Shown piece by piece: positions 1-10,026 of a stretch of 64,000 nt of DNA (its first letter is position 1; the number at the start of each line of letters is the position of its first letter). The notes under the pieces are model-generated. The model did no database searches, was not told the origin of the DNA, and worked only from the letters and a program-made list of their open reading frames with translations. The position numbers were made by a program, and so were the translations under genes. The stretch is from Gimesia chilikensis (GTDB lineage: Bacteria; Planctomycetota; Planctomycetia; Planctomycetales; Planctomycetaceae), in the NCBI RefSeq assembly GCF_007744075.1, contig NZ_CP036266.1, forward strand, positions 5,255,748 to 5,319,747, in the 5' to 3' direction.

Positions 1-1
1 G

Positions 2-646
2 CTCCCCGCATACGTGGCCCGGCGGCGGATGATGAAAATGAGTCCGCCCACGATCTATATGCCCGAAGAAGTTGTCGATCCCGTCTGGAAAATGCTCCGC
101 AGCTGGCACAAACTGGACCGGGGCCGCATGGACTGTGAACTCATCGGCATGAAAGACGGCGAAGACATTCAGCTGACCCGCGAACATGCAGTCACTGCAT
201 TTCAGACCAAGCACACGGTCCCTTCGATCGGATTCCAGGTCTGGGACTGTCGTAAAAAGCTCAAGCCGGAATTCATGGGTAAACCGGAAACCGAAATTCG
301 CGATGCGCGGATGGCGGGAGTCGAAGTCAGTGAAGAAATCCGGGTACCCCTGGTCTGCTACACGGGCGATACCGCTCCCGCGGGACTGGACCACTTCGAA
401 ACCGCTTATGAATCAAAAGTCCTGATCACCGAGATGACGTTCCACCGTCCGGAACATCGGCGGGAACGAATTCATAAGTTCGGGCACATGCACCTGGATG
501 ATATCATCGAACGCGCCGACCGTTTTAAGAACGAGTTACTGATTCTCGCGCATTTCAGTACGCGCTACCACGATAATCAGGTGCTCAACGCGGTCAAAAA
601 ACGGGTTCCCGAGGATTTACTCGAGCGCATCCATCTCTGGCTGTAA
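2..646 (+). CDS. MBL-fold metallo-hydrolase, ribonuclease Z-like (5' truncated)
   Basis: The reading frame is open to the left edge of the window, so this is the C-terminal part of a larger gene; the GTG at 14 is probably internal. The visible 214 residues carry the late part of a metallo-beta-lactamase fold of the RNase Z/ElaC type. There is a TEMTF stretch followed by a GHMHLDD metal-ligand motif (about residues 139-165), then [10 protein letters not shown] near the end, matching the final His and the HxSxRY motif of RNase Z-like proteins. RNase Z enzymes process tRNA 3' ends; planctomycete paralogues are often annotated only as MBL hydrolases, so the substrate is not certain. A strong terminator follows 45 bases after the stop. 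Confidence 0.75.
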   Translation, partial: LPAYVARRRMMKMSPPTIYMPEEVVDPVWKMLRSWHKLDRGRMDCELIGMKDGEDIQLTREHAVTAFQTKHTVPSIGFQVWDCRKKLKPEFMGKPETEIRDARMAGVEVSEEIRVPLVCYTGDTAPAGLDHFETAYESKVLITEMTFHRPEHRRERIHKFGHMHLDDIIERADRFKNELLILAHFSTRYHDNQVLNAVKKRVPEDLLERIHLWL

Positions 647-691
647 TTTACCCGGCCTCAATTGACTGTGAGACTCTGACAGCAGATCTGT

Positions 692-729
692 AAAAAAAGC
701 CTGGAAGGGATCGCCCCTCCAGGCTTTTT
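692..729. terminator. bidirectional intrinsic terminator
   Basis: The arms GCCTGGAAGGG and CCCCTCCAGGC form a GC-rich stem around a short loop. It is flanked by a run of A on the left and a run of T on the right, so it works for the RNase Z-like gene on the plus strand and for the oxidoreductase gene on the minus strand. Confidence 0.9.
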
Positions 730-744
730 CTGTGTAGTCAACGA

Positions 745-2118
745 TTATGCATTGATTTCGTAGCCTTTCCGCTGCTCACGGCTCTGCCACTGGTTGGCTT
801 CATCATCACCAATGATCTGTTCCGTCTGGGGATCCCATTTCAGAGATCGATTCAGGCGAATCGCAATATTGGCCAGGTGACAGGTGGTGATCGCGCGATG
901 GTGCGTCATCACATCTGAGATTGGCTGCTCACGGGCATCGACACATTCATAGAAGTTCCGCATATGGTCGCCGGGCTGGCGTCCTTTGTAGAGTTCCTTG
1001 ATGGTATCGCTGGAAAGTGGATTGTCTTTCAGGTCTTCCACCGGCTTTCCGGTCAGATCGCCGCGGCTGACAAACATCCGCCCCTTGGTTCCGCTAAACA
1101 GAATTCCGTTGCGGCCATCGCTTTTGATCGTCATCTTCACATCATTCGGGAAGGTCGCCTGCACTTCAAACTTGGAAGCCACATTGTATTCATCATCCTT
1201 GGTCGGCATACCGTCTTTGAGAGGAACCGGATGCACTGCGGAAATCGGCACGACCTGGGTCGGTCCGGAATGATCCATGCCGATCCCCCACTGGGCGATA
1301 TCCACATGATGCGCGCCCCAGTCGGTCATTTTTCCGCCGGAATACTCATACCACCAGCGGAATTCGTAATGGCAACGGGTTTTAGGACGTCCGTCGGCTG
1401 ATTTCCAGCGGTAATCGGTCATGGGTGCCTGGCCCAGCCATTTGTCCCAGTTCAGAGTTTTGGGAACCTCGGCCACGGGAATGGAACCGCTGGGGTCGAT
1501 GCCACCAATCACACATTCCACTTCGGTGATGTCACCCAGGCGCCCTTCCTTGATGATTGCCAGTGCATTCAGGAACCGCTGATTCATTTCGCTCCGCTGC
1601 TGGGTGCCGACCTGGAAGACCCGGCCTGTTTCCTTGAGCACTTTGATGATCTGCTTGCCTTCATCAATCGTCAGAGTCAGCGGCTTTTCACAATAAACGT
1701 CCTTGCCGGCTTTCATTGCTTCAATGGCAATTTTGGTGTGCCAGTGGTCGGTCGTTACGATCGTCACGATATCGATCTCGGGATTTTCCAGAACTTTCTG
1801 GTAGTCTTCGAAGACCGCGACTTCTTTGTTGTTGCCTTTTTTTCCCTGAATTTCTTTGACCTTGTCGTGTGCTTTACCAGCGTGTGCTGCATCCACGTCG
1901 CAGACGGCAATCACATCGCCGTACTTCATCGCATTCGGACCAACGGCGTTCCAGCGGCTTCCGGTACCGATACAGCCTACAACGGGGCGATCATTGGCCG
2001 CTTTGAATTTGTAGGCGCTGGCAGGATCAACACTGAACCAGAAGGGAACGCTGCTTCCCGCGACTGCGGCTGCTGAGGTTTTCAAAAAGTCGCGACGATT
2101 CTGCTTGGAATTACTCAC
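745..2118 (-). CDS. Gfo/Idh/MocA family oxidoreductase, Tat-exported
   Basis: The 457-residue protein opens with a twin-arginine signal ([16 protein letters not shown], residues 8-23). A Rossmann NAD(P)-binding domain follows ([10 protein letters not shown] near residue 47), with the conserved EKPLT motif near residue 144, then the C-terminal alpha/beta domain of the GFO_IDH_MocA family. Proteins of this kind act on sugars or polyols outside the cytoplasm and are heavily expanded in Planctomycetes, often next to sulfatases; the substrate cannot be read from sequence. The start codon is GTG, seven bases after a perfect AAGGAG, and no better start lies between it and the Tat motif. Confidence 0.93.
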   Translation of the reverse strand: MSNSKQNRRDFLKTSAAAVAGSSVPFWFSVDPASAYKFKAANDRPVVGCIGTGSRWNAVGPNAMKYGDVIAVCDVDAAHAGKAHDKVKEIQGKKGNNKEVAVFEDYQKVLENPEIDIVTIVTTDHWHTKIAIEAMKAGKDVYCEKPLTLTIDEGKQIIKVLKETGRVFQVGTQQRSEMNQRFLNALAIIKEGRLGDITEVECVIGGIDPSGSIPVAEVPKTLNWDKWLGQAPMTDYRWKSADGRPKTRCHYEFRWWYEYSGGKMTDWGAHHVDIAQWGIGMDHSGPTQVVPISAVHPVPLKDGMPTKDDEYNVASKFEVQATFPNDVKMTIKSDGRNGILFSGTKGRMFVSRGDLTGKPVEDLKDNPLSSDTIKELYKGRQPGDHMRNFYECVDAREQPISDVMTHHRAITTCHLANIAIRLNRSLKWDPQTEQIIGDDEANQWQSREQRKGYEINA

Positions 2119-2395
2119 TGAAGACTCCTTATCTACATGGAAGGGTGCGCGCCGATTTCAGGAATGGAATCACGCAGGTGCAGGATGATTGATCAATAGA
2201 TCCATTATAAGGAACTCGGAATCGGCAATGCAAAGATCAAGACTGCTTTATGTCTGTTTTCTTCATACGACTTGTCCGGGATTACTGATAGAATGAAAGT
2301 ATCAAAAAGTGCCGTCACCTCGCTTTTACTGATCGAACGTGGCGATCCCGGTTTTATAAAAGACCCTAACATATTTTCTTGCCTGAAACGGTAGC

Positions 2396-3589
2396 ATGCG
2401 CACCATTCTGCACGTGGATATGGACGCCTTTTACGCGTCCATCGAAGAACGGGACCACCCGGAACTCAAAGGGCAGCCGATCATTGTCGGCGGTCGGGCC
2501 GAGTCACGGGGTGTCGTTTCGGCTGCCAACTATGCCGCGCGCAAATTCGGCGTTCACAGTGCCATGCCGATGAAAACCGCCCGCTCACTCTGCCCCCACG
2601 CACACTATTTTCCGGTCCGGATGAAAGATTACGCAGCCGTCTCCCATACACTGCAGCAGATCTTCCAGCGTTTTACCCCCCTGGTCGAGCCGTTGTCCCT
2701 GGATGAAGCATTCCTGGATGTGACGGGAAGCGAACTGCTCTTCGGCACGGGTGCAGAAATAGCGCGCACGATCAAGCGCGAAGTTCAGGAAACGTTACAT
2801 CTGATCGCTTCCGTCGGGGTCGCGCCAAATAAATTCCTCGCGAAAATTGCCAGCGATGCGGACAAACCGGATGGTCTGGTGATTGTCGCGCCTGACCGCA
2901 TTCATGATTTTCTCGATCCACTGCCCATTTCGCGCATCTGGGGCATTGGGAAGGTCGCCACCCGCCGCTTTAACCAACTGGGAATTCAAACCGTCGCTCA
3001 ATTACGGGCCCTCGAACCGAAATTACTCACGGAACTGTTCGGCGAACAGGGTGCGCATCTCTGGAAGCTGGCACAGGGGCTCGATGAGCGACCCGTGGTG
3101 CCGGAACGCCAGGCCAAATCCATTTCGCGCGAAACCACTTTTTCCCGCGATGTGACCGATCTGGAAATCCTCAAGTCCGTTTTGATTGAACTGGTAGAAG
3201 ACGTGGCTCGTCGGCTCCGTAAAAACCAGTTGCGCGGAAAAACGATTCAGCTCAAAATCAGGTATGATGACTTCTCGACCTTTACGCGGGCATCGACCAT
3301 TGCGCAACCGACGGACATCACCCGCGATATCCAGGGTGCCGCTCTGCAGATGCTGGAACACCGGCTGCCGGCCCGCCGGTTGTCAATCCGACTGATCGGG
3401 GTCGGCGTTTCCGGTTTCGATCAGAGCGCCGTTCAGCAGCGCAGTCTGTTTGACGAAGAGGATCAACAGAAACACTCCCGACTGGACCAGATCAAAGATC
3501 AGATCGCCGACCGTTTCGGAATGGATTCGCTGAAACGCGGCAATCGCATTATAAATGATGCGCGAGATGAATCAGCGGAAGCAGACTGA
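2396..3589 (+). CDS. dinB: DNA polymerase IV (Y-family translesion polymerase)
   Basis: This 397-residue protein begins with the Y-family catalytic motif HVDMDAFYASIEERDHP (residues 6-22), where Asp8 and Asp10 bind metal. The second catalytic block, PLSLDEAFLDVT, lies near residue 100. The fingers motif SAANYAARKFGV is intact, as are the thumb helix-hairpin-helix (IWGIGKVATRRF, about 180-192) and the little-finger domain. The C-terminus holds QRSLFDEED, resembling the QxxLF beta-clamp binding motif of Pol IV. The enzyme copies damaged templates with low fidelity. I saw no convincing LexA-type operator in the 270-base upstream region, so SOS control is unproven. It converges on the sulfatase gene with only 20 bases between. 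Confidence 0.96.
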   Translation: MRTILHVDMDAFYASIEERDHPELKGQPIIVGGRAESRGVVSAANYAARKFGVHSAMPMKTARSLCPHAHYFPVRMKDYAAVSHTLQQIFQRFTPLVEPLSLDEAFLDVTGSELLFGTGAEIARTIKREVQETLHLIASVGVAPNKFLAKIASDADKPDGLVIVAPDRIHDFLDPLPISRIWGIGKVATRRFNQLGIQTVAQLRALEPKLLTELFGEQGAHLWKLAQGLDERPVVPERQAKSISRETTFSRDVTDLEILKSVLIELVEDVARRLRKNQLRGKTIQLKIRYDDFSTFTRASTIAQPTDITRDIQGAALQMLEHRLPARRLSIRLIGVGVSGFDQSAVQQRSLFDEEDQQKHSRLDQIKDQIADRFGMDSLKRGNRIINDARDESAEAD

Positions 3590-3609
3590 GCTCGAATTCC
3601 GTTTTTTCT

Positions 3610-5163
3610 TCAATCTTTGACTGGTGCCCAGCGCAACTTTTGAGTTGTCTTGAATTCGACTTGTCCGTCATTTTGACTTTGCTGGTCCGGGCGACTACTG
3701 CCACGGTCGATCAATGCCTGCAGGTCGGCTGTCATCTGTCTGACCCGTTCCGGATGTTTCTGTGACAGATCCTGCTCTTCCGCAATGTCAGACTGCAGGT
3801 GGTAGAGCTCTGCGATGGTCGGCTTGCCGCGCGATTTTTCCAGATTGCGTTCGCCCAGTTTATACACCAGTTTCCAGGGACCATCCCGGAAGGCAAATTC
3901 ACCAAAGTTCGAGTGATTGACCACTGACGTGCGTGAGCCGTCTGACGCTTTGCCCTGCAGTGCGGGGAAAAAGCTGAGGCTGTCTTCTGCGCCGGTTGCG
4001 GGTAACTTTGTTCCCAACAGATCGGCACTGGTTGCCAGCAGATCCGTCAGGCAGATCAGTTGGTCACTGCTGCTGCCCGCCTGTACTTTTCCGGGCCAGC
4101 GGACGACCAGCGGAACGCGGTGTCCCCCCTCCCAGACATCGCCTTTATGTCCGCGATAAGGACCGCTGGGGAGATGACCGGCTTTGATCAGATCCTTCCA
4201 GCCCGTGTAATGCGAATGGCCATTGTCTGCAGTGAAGATTACCACGGTATTCTCGCCCAGTCCCGCCTGGTCAATGGCCTGAATGACCTGACCTGCAGAC
4301 CAGTCGGTTTCCATCACAAAATCAGCCACGGGGGCGATGCCGCTTTTTCCGCGGAAAGGGGGCGAGGGAACCACCGGCTCGTGCGGAGAGGTCATCGAAA
4401 AATAAAGAAAGAATGGTTCCTGCTGTGCCGCTTGCTGTTCGATGTACTTGACTGCCCGTCGGGTTAATTCGGGAAGAATTTCCTGCATTTTCCAGTCGGG
4501 TGCCGCCGGAGCGCCCGTGAACGCTTTGGGCAGGACAATTCCCTCTGCGGGATCGGGTTGAAATTTGGCCGTGGGCTGTGGAAAGACCCGGCTGTTTTCA
4601 ATGAAGGTAAACGGAGGCAGATTCGGCAGATCGACTCCGAAGAAATAATCGAAGCCCCGGTCAACCGGTCCCCCTGAAATCGGTTTGGTAAAGTCCCAGT
4701 TCAGTTGCCACTGGCCGTTACGTTTCTCCGTCATCTGACTGGGCTGCGGTCCCGGCCAGTTCCAGCCCAGATGCCACTTTCCGATGCAGGCGGTGGTGTA
4801 ACCCTGCGACTTGAGAAACCCGGGAAATGTGAGTCGGTCGGCAGCGATCAGTGGAGGTTCGTAAGCGGCGATGACCCATTCCTGCAGGCGTGTCCGCCAT
4901 GCATAGCGGCCCGTGAGGAGTCCATAGCGGGTGGGAGTACAGACCGCCGAACCACTGTGGGCGTCGGTAAAGCTCATCCCCTGCTTTACCAGGCGGTCTA
5001 AATACGGCGTTGGAATTTTGTTCTCCGGATAGTGTGCCTGGATATCACCCACCCCGAAATCATCGGCCAGGATGACCACAATGTTCGGTTGCTGCTGTTC
5101 AGCCGCCGAAAGCAATCCGGGGCTCAGACACAACAAGAGACAACAGACAAGCGGGCGCAACAT
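3610..5163 (-). CDS. arylsulfatase-type sulfatase, secreted
   Basis: The 517-residue protein has a signal peptide (MLRPLVCCLLLCLSPGLLSA). Sulfatase hallmarks follow: the first metal site PNIVVILADDFGVGD, and the formylglycine signature SAVCTPTRYGLLTGR (about residues 80-94), whose Cys is oxidised by a formylglycine-generating enzyme. The later motifs GKWHLG and FTADNGHSHY are also present. It hydrolyses sulfate esters, probably on algal polysaccharides, outside the cytoplasm. The start at 5163 is preferred over an upstream in-frame start at 5217: it has GAGGAG 7 bases before it and begins the signal peptide directly. No formylglycine-generating enzyme gene is in this window. Confidence 0.95.
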   Translation of the reverse strand: MLRPLVCCLLLCLSPGLLSAAEQQQPNIVVILADDFGVGDIQAHYPENKIPTPYLDRLVKQGMSFTDAHSGSAVCTPTRYGLLTGRYAWRTRLQEWVIAAYEPPLIAADRLTFPGFLKSQGYTTACIGKWHLGWNWPGPQPSQMTEKRNGQWQLNWDFTKPISGGPVDRGFDYFFGVDLPNLPPFTFIENSRVFPQPTAKFQPDPAEGIVLPKAFTGAPAAPDWKMQEILPELTRRAVKYIEQQAAQQEPFFLYFSMTSPHEPVVPSPPFRGKSGIAPVADFVMETDWSAGQVIQAIDQAGLGENTVVIFTADNGHSHYTGWKDLIKAGHLPSGPYRGHKGDVWEGGHRVPLVVRWPGKVQAGSSSDQLICLTDLLATSADLLGTKLPATGAEDSLSFFPALQGKASDGSRTSVVNHSNFGEFAFRDGPWKLVYKLGERNLEKSRGKPTIAELYHLQSDIAEEQDLSQKHPERVRQMTADLQALIDRGSSRPDQQSQNDGQVEFKTTQKLRWAPVKD

Positions 5164-5299
5164 GTTAGACTCCTCAAGACGATCCAGGACAATGAAGCAG
5201 GAGATTGCCAACTGCAACTCGTTGTGAAGCTGACAGTATTTCTATCATCTATCCTACCGGTTCTAAAACGACAGTGAAAGCAGGACTGGCAGAAAAGCG

Positions 5300-7531
5300 T
5301 TAACCAGCTGTCGGGGGAGTGACGCCGACCAGTGACTCGTCTGTCTTCTGGCTCCGGCTACTGAAATGAACCAGCGCGAACCCAACCACGATGGAACAGA
5401 GGGAAACGATCAACCAGAAAAGGGGCAGATGCTTCTGGTCCTGCAGGTTCATGTCCCATTGTGAGAAGTAATGCTGATAGCTGGCGAAGGTGATCAACAA
5501 ACCGTTGTGTAGCATGTGCAGCACGATCCCGGGAATCACACTCCGCGAGAGGATGTTGACATATCCCAGTGAGAGGCCCATGAAGAAGCTGGGAAAAAAC
5601 CGCTCGATAAACAGGGAATCACGCACGATGACGTGGAACAGTGCGAACAAAAACGCCGAAATGAAGATCGATTTGGTACTCGAAAAGCGGTTCAACAGCC
5701 CGCTCAACAGGTAACCGCGGAAGAAGAGCTCTTCGCAGATCGCGGGGAGTACCGCGAGGCTGATCAACTTGATCCAGAGTGGTACCAGCTCCAGTTCCAG
5801 CTTCATCGAATCAAATAGTTTCGTCAGAACTTCAATGCGATAGTCGGTCAGGGCGAAGATCTCAATCTCGTAAGCCATCGGCCAGAGCGTGACCCCCAGC
5901 AGGACCGCGCCCACGCAGGCCAGCGGTCGGGGGCGATTCCAGCGAAAGCCGGACTTCAGATTCACACCTCCCAGCCAGGCAAACAACAGCGGGATCAGCA
6001 GGAACAGACAGAAGGTGAGCGTGCCTGATGCCAGCAGCCGCATTGCCATGGAAAGTTCCTGCAGCCGACTGATAAATGCAGCCGACAGGATGAACACCGG
6101 AAATAAGACCGCCAGACAGAGCACCGCATTATTCAGCGCGGGAGCAGCATGGGTTTTGGTGGCACGCTTGAAAAAATCGCTCCAGGAAGCTTCGCTCTGA
6201 TACAGAATCGTATCGGTTCCGAAAATCCGGGCGGCCAGACTCAGGGCAACCACACCGTAGAAGACCGTGGAAAAGACCGAAACAAAAAACAGGGAGGGCT
6301 GCGCCTGGTGCAGTAAAAAATCGCGACTGAGCAGCACGATATTCGCCAGGGGAATCACCGCCCAGAAAAGCGTCATTTTGAGGTCGGGCACCAGGCCGAT
6401 GACTCCGGGGGCCATCGAGATCAGCATCAGCGGAATCAGGTAGGCCTGTGCTTCTTTGAAGCTGCGGGCAAAGCTGGTGATACAGAGCAGGACCGCAGAG
6501 AAGAAGGCGGCGAAGATCAACAGAAGTAACAGAATCTGCATTAAGACGACTGGCGTCAGCCCCTCGCCGAACAGCATCCCCTCTAGACCGTTTGCGTATG
6601 CGGTCGCGAGCATCGCCACCATATTCACGATGGCAGTCAGCGTCGCCACCGCCAGGACGGCAAAAAACTTGGAACACAGAATCCACATGCGGGGTAACGG
6701 CGCGGCCATTAAGGTTTCCAGTGTTCCGCGTTCGCGTTCGCCGGCTGTCAGATCGATTGCGGGATAGACGGCGCCGGTCATCGTCATCAGCAGCAGAATC
6801 ATGGGGACGAACGTCACCAGGGAAGCCCCCTGTCGCATCTCGGACTTTACCGGTTCAAACGTCGCGATGAACGGAACGGTGTCGCTTTTTCCCATTTCTG
6901 TCAGCAGCTGGTCGCGGTAATTCCAACGTACGGCCTGCAGACGTTTCTCGACATATTCCGCGGCCCGTCGACTGTGGGGAGACTGTGCGCCGTAGGTAAT
7001 CTGAAAACGGCCACTATGTCTTTCGCGGGTCTGATCTGCCTGCGCCGTGTCGATGGGAATATAGCGTACTCCCACGTCAACCTGACCATCGCGGACCAGT
7101 TTCGAAATGTTTTGATTTTCACCGGAACTGTCGGCGATCAGAAACTTGATGACCGGGTCGACCTTTTGAAAGCGGGCCAGGGGCTGCTCGTCGTCAGCTG
7201 ATTTCTGTTGGACAGGCGACATGCCGGGATTGGTTGCCAGCAGACGGTTCCCCTTGGTGAGCAGGGCGCGAAACAGCTGCCCCTCTGATTCGTTGGAGAG
7301 AATAATCCGGTATTCCACTTTGCCGAGCTGGCTCATCTGGCTCAAAAAGAACTTCTGCAACAGCAATCCGAGCAGCGGATAGACCAGCAGGGGCATCAGG
7401 ATCAGGGTGATCACAGTGCGACGGTCGCGGAGAATTTCGCGCAGTTCTTTCTTCAAGAGACCCGAAAAGCGAAAACCGGTCGTGGGAGTGTAGATCCGGT
7501 GATCCGAGTCCTGATCGTAGGGTGACACCAT
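5300..7531 (-). CDS. ABC-2 type permease fused to CPBP intramembrane protease
   Basis: The 743-residue protein is a fusion. The first half (about residues 25-440) is a NatB/ABC-2 type exporter subunit: one N-terminal membrane helix, a large extracytoplasmic domain, then several helices, including the GERERGTLETLMAAPL block typical of ABC-2 permeases. The second half (about 470-730) is a CPBP/Abi membrane protease with the EELFFRGYL motif, FALFHVIVRD and a later HNGLL motif, which supply the glutamate and histidine ligands. The start at 7531 overlaps the stop of the ATPase gene as TAATG, implying translational coupling. The pair probably exports an ion or a small molecule or peptide; the protease half may process a substrate. 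Confidence 0.9.
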   Translation of the reverse strand: MVSPYDQDSDHRIYTPTTGFRFSGLLKKELREILRDRRTVITLILMPLLVYPLLGLLLQKFFLSQMSQLGKVEYRIILSNESEGQLFRALLTKGNRLLATNPGMSPVQQKSADDEQPLARFQKVDPVIKFLIADSSGENQNISKLVRDGQVDVGVRYIPIDTAQADQTRERHSGRFQITYGAQSPHSRRAAEYVEKRLQAVRWNYRDQLLTEMGKSDTVPFIATFEPVKSEMRQGASLVTFVPMILLLMTMTGAVYPAIDLTAGERERGTLETLMAAPLPRMWILCSKFFAVLAVATLTAIVNMVAMLATAYANGLEGMLFGEGLTPVVLMQILLLLLIFAAFFSAVLLCITSFARSFKEAQAYLIPLMLISMAPGVIGLVPDLKMTLFWAVIPLANIVLLSRDFLLHQAQPSLFFVSVFSTVFYGVVALSLAARIFGTDTILYQSEASWSDFFKRATKTHAAPALNNAVLCLAVLFPVFILSAAFISRLQELSMAMRLLASGTLTFCLFLLIPLLFAWLGGVNLKSGFRWNRPRPLACVGAVLLGVTLWPMAYEIEIFALTDYRIEVLTKLFDSMKLELELVPLWIKLISLAVLPAICEELFFRGYLLSGLLNRFSSTKSIFISAFLFALFHVIVRDSLFIERFFPSFFMGLSLGYVNILSRSVIPGIVLHMLHNGLLITFASYQHYFSQWDMNLQDQKHLPLFWLIVSLCSIVVGFALVHFSSRSQKTDESLVGVTPPTAG

Positions 7532-8307
7532 TAAAGCAGTTCCCCCTGTGCCGCGGCGACTGTTTCTGTTTTTGTCACAGGCGCATCCAGCAGTTGCAGG
7601 AAGATCTGGGTTAATGTCTGACACGAAGTGCATTGCTGCAGCTCTTCCAGTGTGCCCTCATAGCTTTTCTTACCCTGGTACAGGAGCCCGAACCGATCGC
7701 AGAGCTGCTCGGCTTCATCCAGGCGGTGTGTGCAGACGATGACGGCCTTGCCTTCATCGCGGAGATGATCGATGTAATCGAAGATGACCTTGCTGCCGAC
7801 CACATCCAGTCCGCGGGTTGGTTCATCCATCAGCATCACAGGAGGATCGTGGATCAGGGAACGGGCCAGATTCACGCGTTGCTTCTGACCGGTACTTAAA
7901 GTGGCAGAACGACGATCGAGGAATTCAGAGAGCCGAAACAAATCCGACAGTCGCTGGATGCGGTCTTCCGCCTGCGCTGCGGAGACGCCATAGACGTCGG
8001 CGAAAAAAGAGAGGATCTCGCGGGGTGTCAACCACTGGTACAGCCCGGCACTGGTTGAGACGAGGCCGACCCGCCGTTTGATTTCGTCGGGATGCGTCGA
8101 GACGCGAAAGCCTTCGACTTCAGCATCGCCACTGGTCGGTTTGAGCAGGCCGAGAATCATGCGGAGCGTCGTAGTTTTACCGGCACCATTGGGTCCCAGC
8201 AAACCATAGACTTCGCCTGTTTCGACTGCGAACGAAATATGATCGACGGCCAGAACATCCTGTTTTCCGGCTTCGAAAATACGTGTGAGGTTTTGAACGC
8301 GGATCAT
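7531..8307 (-). CDS. ABC transporter ATP-binding protein (NatA-like)
   Basis: This 258-residue ATPase shows all ABC motifs in order: Walker [10 protein letters not shown] (about residues 38-46), a Q-loop region, the signature LSTGQKQRV (about 137-145), Walker [13 protein letters not shown] (about 156-167) and the switch His in CTHRLDEAE. It energises the permease-protease fusion encoded immediately downstream, with which it shares a TAATG stop-start overlap. NatA-type ATPases serve two-component exporters for sodium, drugs or peptides. The start ATG has AAGGG seven bases upstream. No separate membrane partner is seen nearby, so the pair is probably self-sufficient. Confidence 0.95.
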   Translation of the reverse strand: MIRVQNLTRIFEAGKQDVLAVDHISFAVETGEVYGLLGPNGAGKTTTLRMILGLLKPTSGDAEVEGFRVSTHPDEIKRRVGLVSTSAGLYQWLTPREILSFFADVYGVSAAQAEDRIQRLSDLFRLSEFLDRRSATLSTGQKQRVNLARSLIHDPPVMLMDEPTRGLDVVGSKVIFDYIDHLRDEGKAVIVCTHRLDEAEQLCDRFGLLYQGKKSYEGTLEELQQCTSCQTLTQIFLQLLDAPVTKTETVAAAQGELL

Positions 8308-8761
8308 AACGGCCCTTAGTCCTGATTCTAAAAGAACCCCGGGAGCGCACCAGAGGTATCAATGAGAATTCAAAGGCGGATCATCGCTTGAATTCATTAG
8401 AACCAGAAACACTTGAAACTTCAGATTGGAAGAGCTGGCCTGCCTGAATCATGTTGAATTCACTGGAAGTGCGAATAGAAATGCTGGCGCATAAATAACC
8501 TGATTCGGAACTGATTCATCTTAACAAACCAAAAGCGAATCTGTCACCTGTGAAAACAGGTTTCCTGAACGGAAGACGGGAATGCATCCTCTTCTATGAA
8601 TATTTGAATATCTACCACCGGGTATTTTAGTAAACAAAACTTTGAAGCCAGACTCTGCTTGCAGAGCGTTCCCATCAAACACACAATAGAACCGAAATAC
8701 TTACTTCAAGCTGCTCAGATTATCCGTATCATTCCATTCCCGTTTGAAAGCCGTTTCCGTA
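8308..8761. other. intergenic region, divergent promoters expected
   Basis: This 454-base AT-rich gap separates two divergently transcribed units, so both promoters should lie here. I see no gene. Two small hairpins stand out: ACCTGT/ACAGGT closed by a GAAA tetraloop at 8546-8561, and CTCTGC/GCAGAG near 8655-8668. Confidence 0.6.
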
Positions 8762-10012
8762 ATGAGATGCTTCCCCCGCCAGATCGTGCTGACACTTCTG
8801 TTCTGCCTGTTTGCGTCCAGCCTGTTTGCCGCTGATGACTGGCGCGTGTGGCGCGGGCCCACGGGAAACGGGGTGGCTGCTGCCGGACAAACACCACCGG
8901 TCAAATGGTCGGAAACGGAAAACATTCACTGGAAAACCCCACTCCCCGGACGGGGCCATGCCTCGCCGATTGTGGTCAACGATCGAGTACTGATCGCGAC
9001 CGCTGATGAGTCACAGGAAATTCAGTCGGTGGTTTGTCTCGCCCGGGACTCGGGAAAAATACTCTGGAAGACCGACGTCAACCGGGGTGGCTTCGCTCCC
9101 AAAATTCACCAGAAGAATACACACGCTTCTCCCACACTCGCTTCCAATGGCGAACTGGTTTTCGCGGCCTTTCCGCATCATGAAAGTATTCAGCTCACGG
9201 CGCTCGATCTGGACGGGAAACAGCGCTGGCAGATCCGGGCGGGGGGCTTTCTGCCCAGGGCGTATCAGTTCGGCTATGGTCCTTCTCCCATTTTGTATGA
9301 GAATACGGTGATCGTGGCAGCCGAATATGAGAAGAACGGTTACCTGGCTGCCTTCGATCAACAGACGGGCAAAGAGGTCTGGCGTCTCGATCGCCCCGAT
9401 AAAATCAATTTCTCGACGCCCATTGTTGCTCGCATCGCTGGTCGGGACCAGCTGCTGCACAGCGGCAATTCGCGGGTTGCGAGTTTCGATCCGCGAACTG
9501 GTCGCGAAATCTGGTCGGTCCCTGCTCCCTGGATTGTCAGCTGTGGCACCATGGTCTGGGATCAGGAACTCGTCTTCGCCAGTGGTGGTTTCCCAACCAA
9601 GGGAACTATTGCAGTGAAAGCAGATGGTTCGGACAAGGTCGCCTGGACGAACCGCGTTAAATGCTATGAGCAATCGATGCTGGCTGCGAATGGATATCTC
9701 TACGCGGTCGATGACAACGGCATCGCCTACTGCTGGGATGCACAGACCGGAAAAGAGATGTGGAAGCATCGCCTGGGCGGGAAAGTCTCTTCCTCACTGG
9801 TCCTCGCGAACGGCAATCTGTATTTGACGAACGAACGGGGGACTACGTTTGTCTTCCGTTCGAATCCTCAGAAATTTGAACTGCTGGCAGAAAACCAGCT
9901 CGGCGACGAAGGTTTTGCTTCGCCGGCAATCTGCGGCAGTCAGATCTTTCATCGCGCGGCCGGACGTGCCTCGGGAAAACGTCAGGACGTGCTTTACTGC
10001 ATCGGCAAATAG
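8762..10012 (+). CDS. secreted PQQ-binding-like beta-propeller protein
   Basis: The 416-residue protein begins with a signal peptide (hydrophobic core LTLLFCLFASSLFA) and the DWRVWRGPTGNG motif common at the front of planctomycete PQQ-like propellers. It then carries at least five blade motifs: RDSGKILWK, LDGKQRWQI, QQTGKEVWR, PRTGREIWS and AQTGKEMWK. The fold is that of BamB and quinoprotein dehydrogenases, but I see no clear cofactor-binding residues. A structural or carbohydrate-related role is as likely as an enzymatic one. ATG at 8762 is chosen over the in-frame TTG at 8744 because the signal peptide fits it better. Confidence 0.88.
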   Translation: MRCFPRQIVLTLLFCLFASSLFAADDWRVWRGPTGNGVAAAGQTPPVKWSETENIHWKTPLPGRGHASPIVVNDRVLIATADESQEIQSVVCLARDSGKILWKTDVNRGGFAPKIHQKNTHASPTLASNGELVFAAFPHHESIQLTALDLDGKQRWQIRAGGFLPRAYQFGYGPSPILYENTVIVAAEYEKNGYLAAFDQQTGKEVWRLDRPDKINFSTPIVARIAGRDQLLHSGNSRVASFDPRTGREIWSVPAPWIVSCGTMVWDQELVFASGGFPTKGTIAVKADGSDKVAWTNRVKCYEQSMLAANGYLYAVDDNGIAYCWDAQTGKEMWKHRLGGKVSSSLVLANGNLYLTNERGTTFVFRSNPQKFELLAENQLGDEGFASPAICGSQIFHRAAGRASGKRQDVLYCIGK

Positions 10013-10026
10013 TCTCCGGTCAGACT

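Noticed and set aside
2119-2395. LexA/SOS box ahead of dinB
   Set aside because: No dyad resembling a known LexA site could be found by eye.
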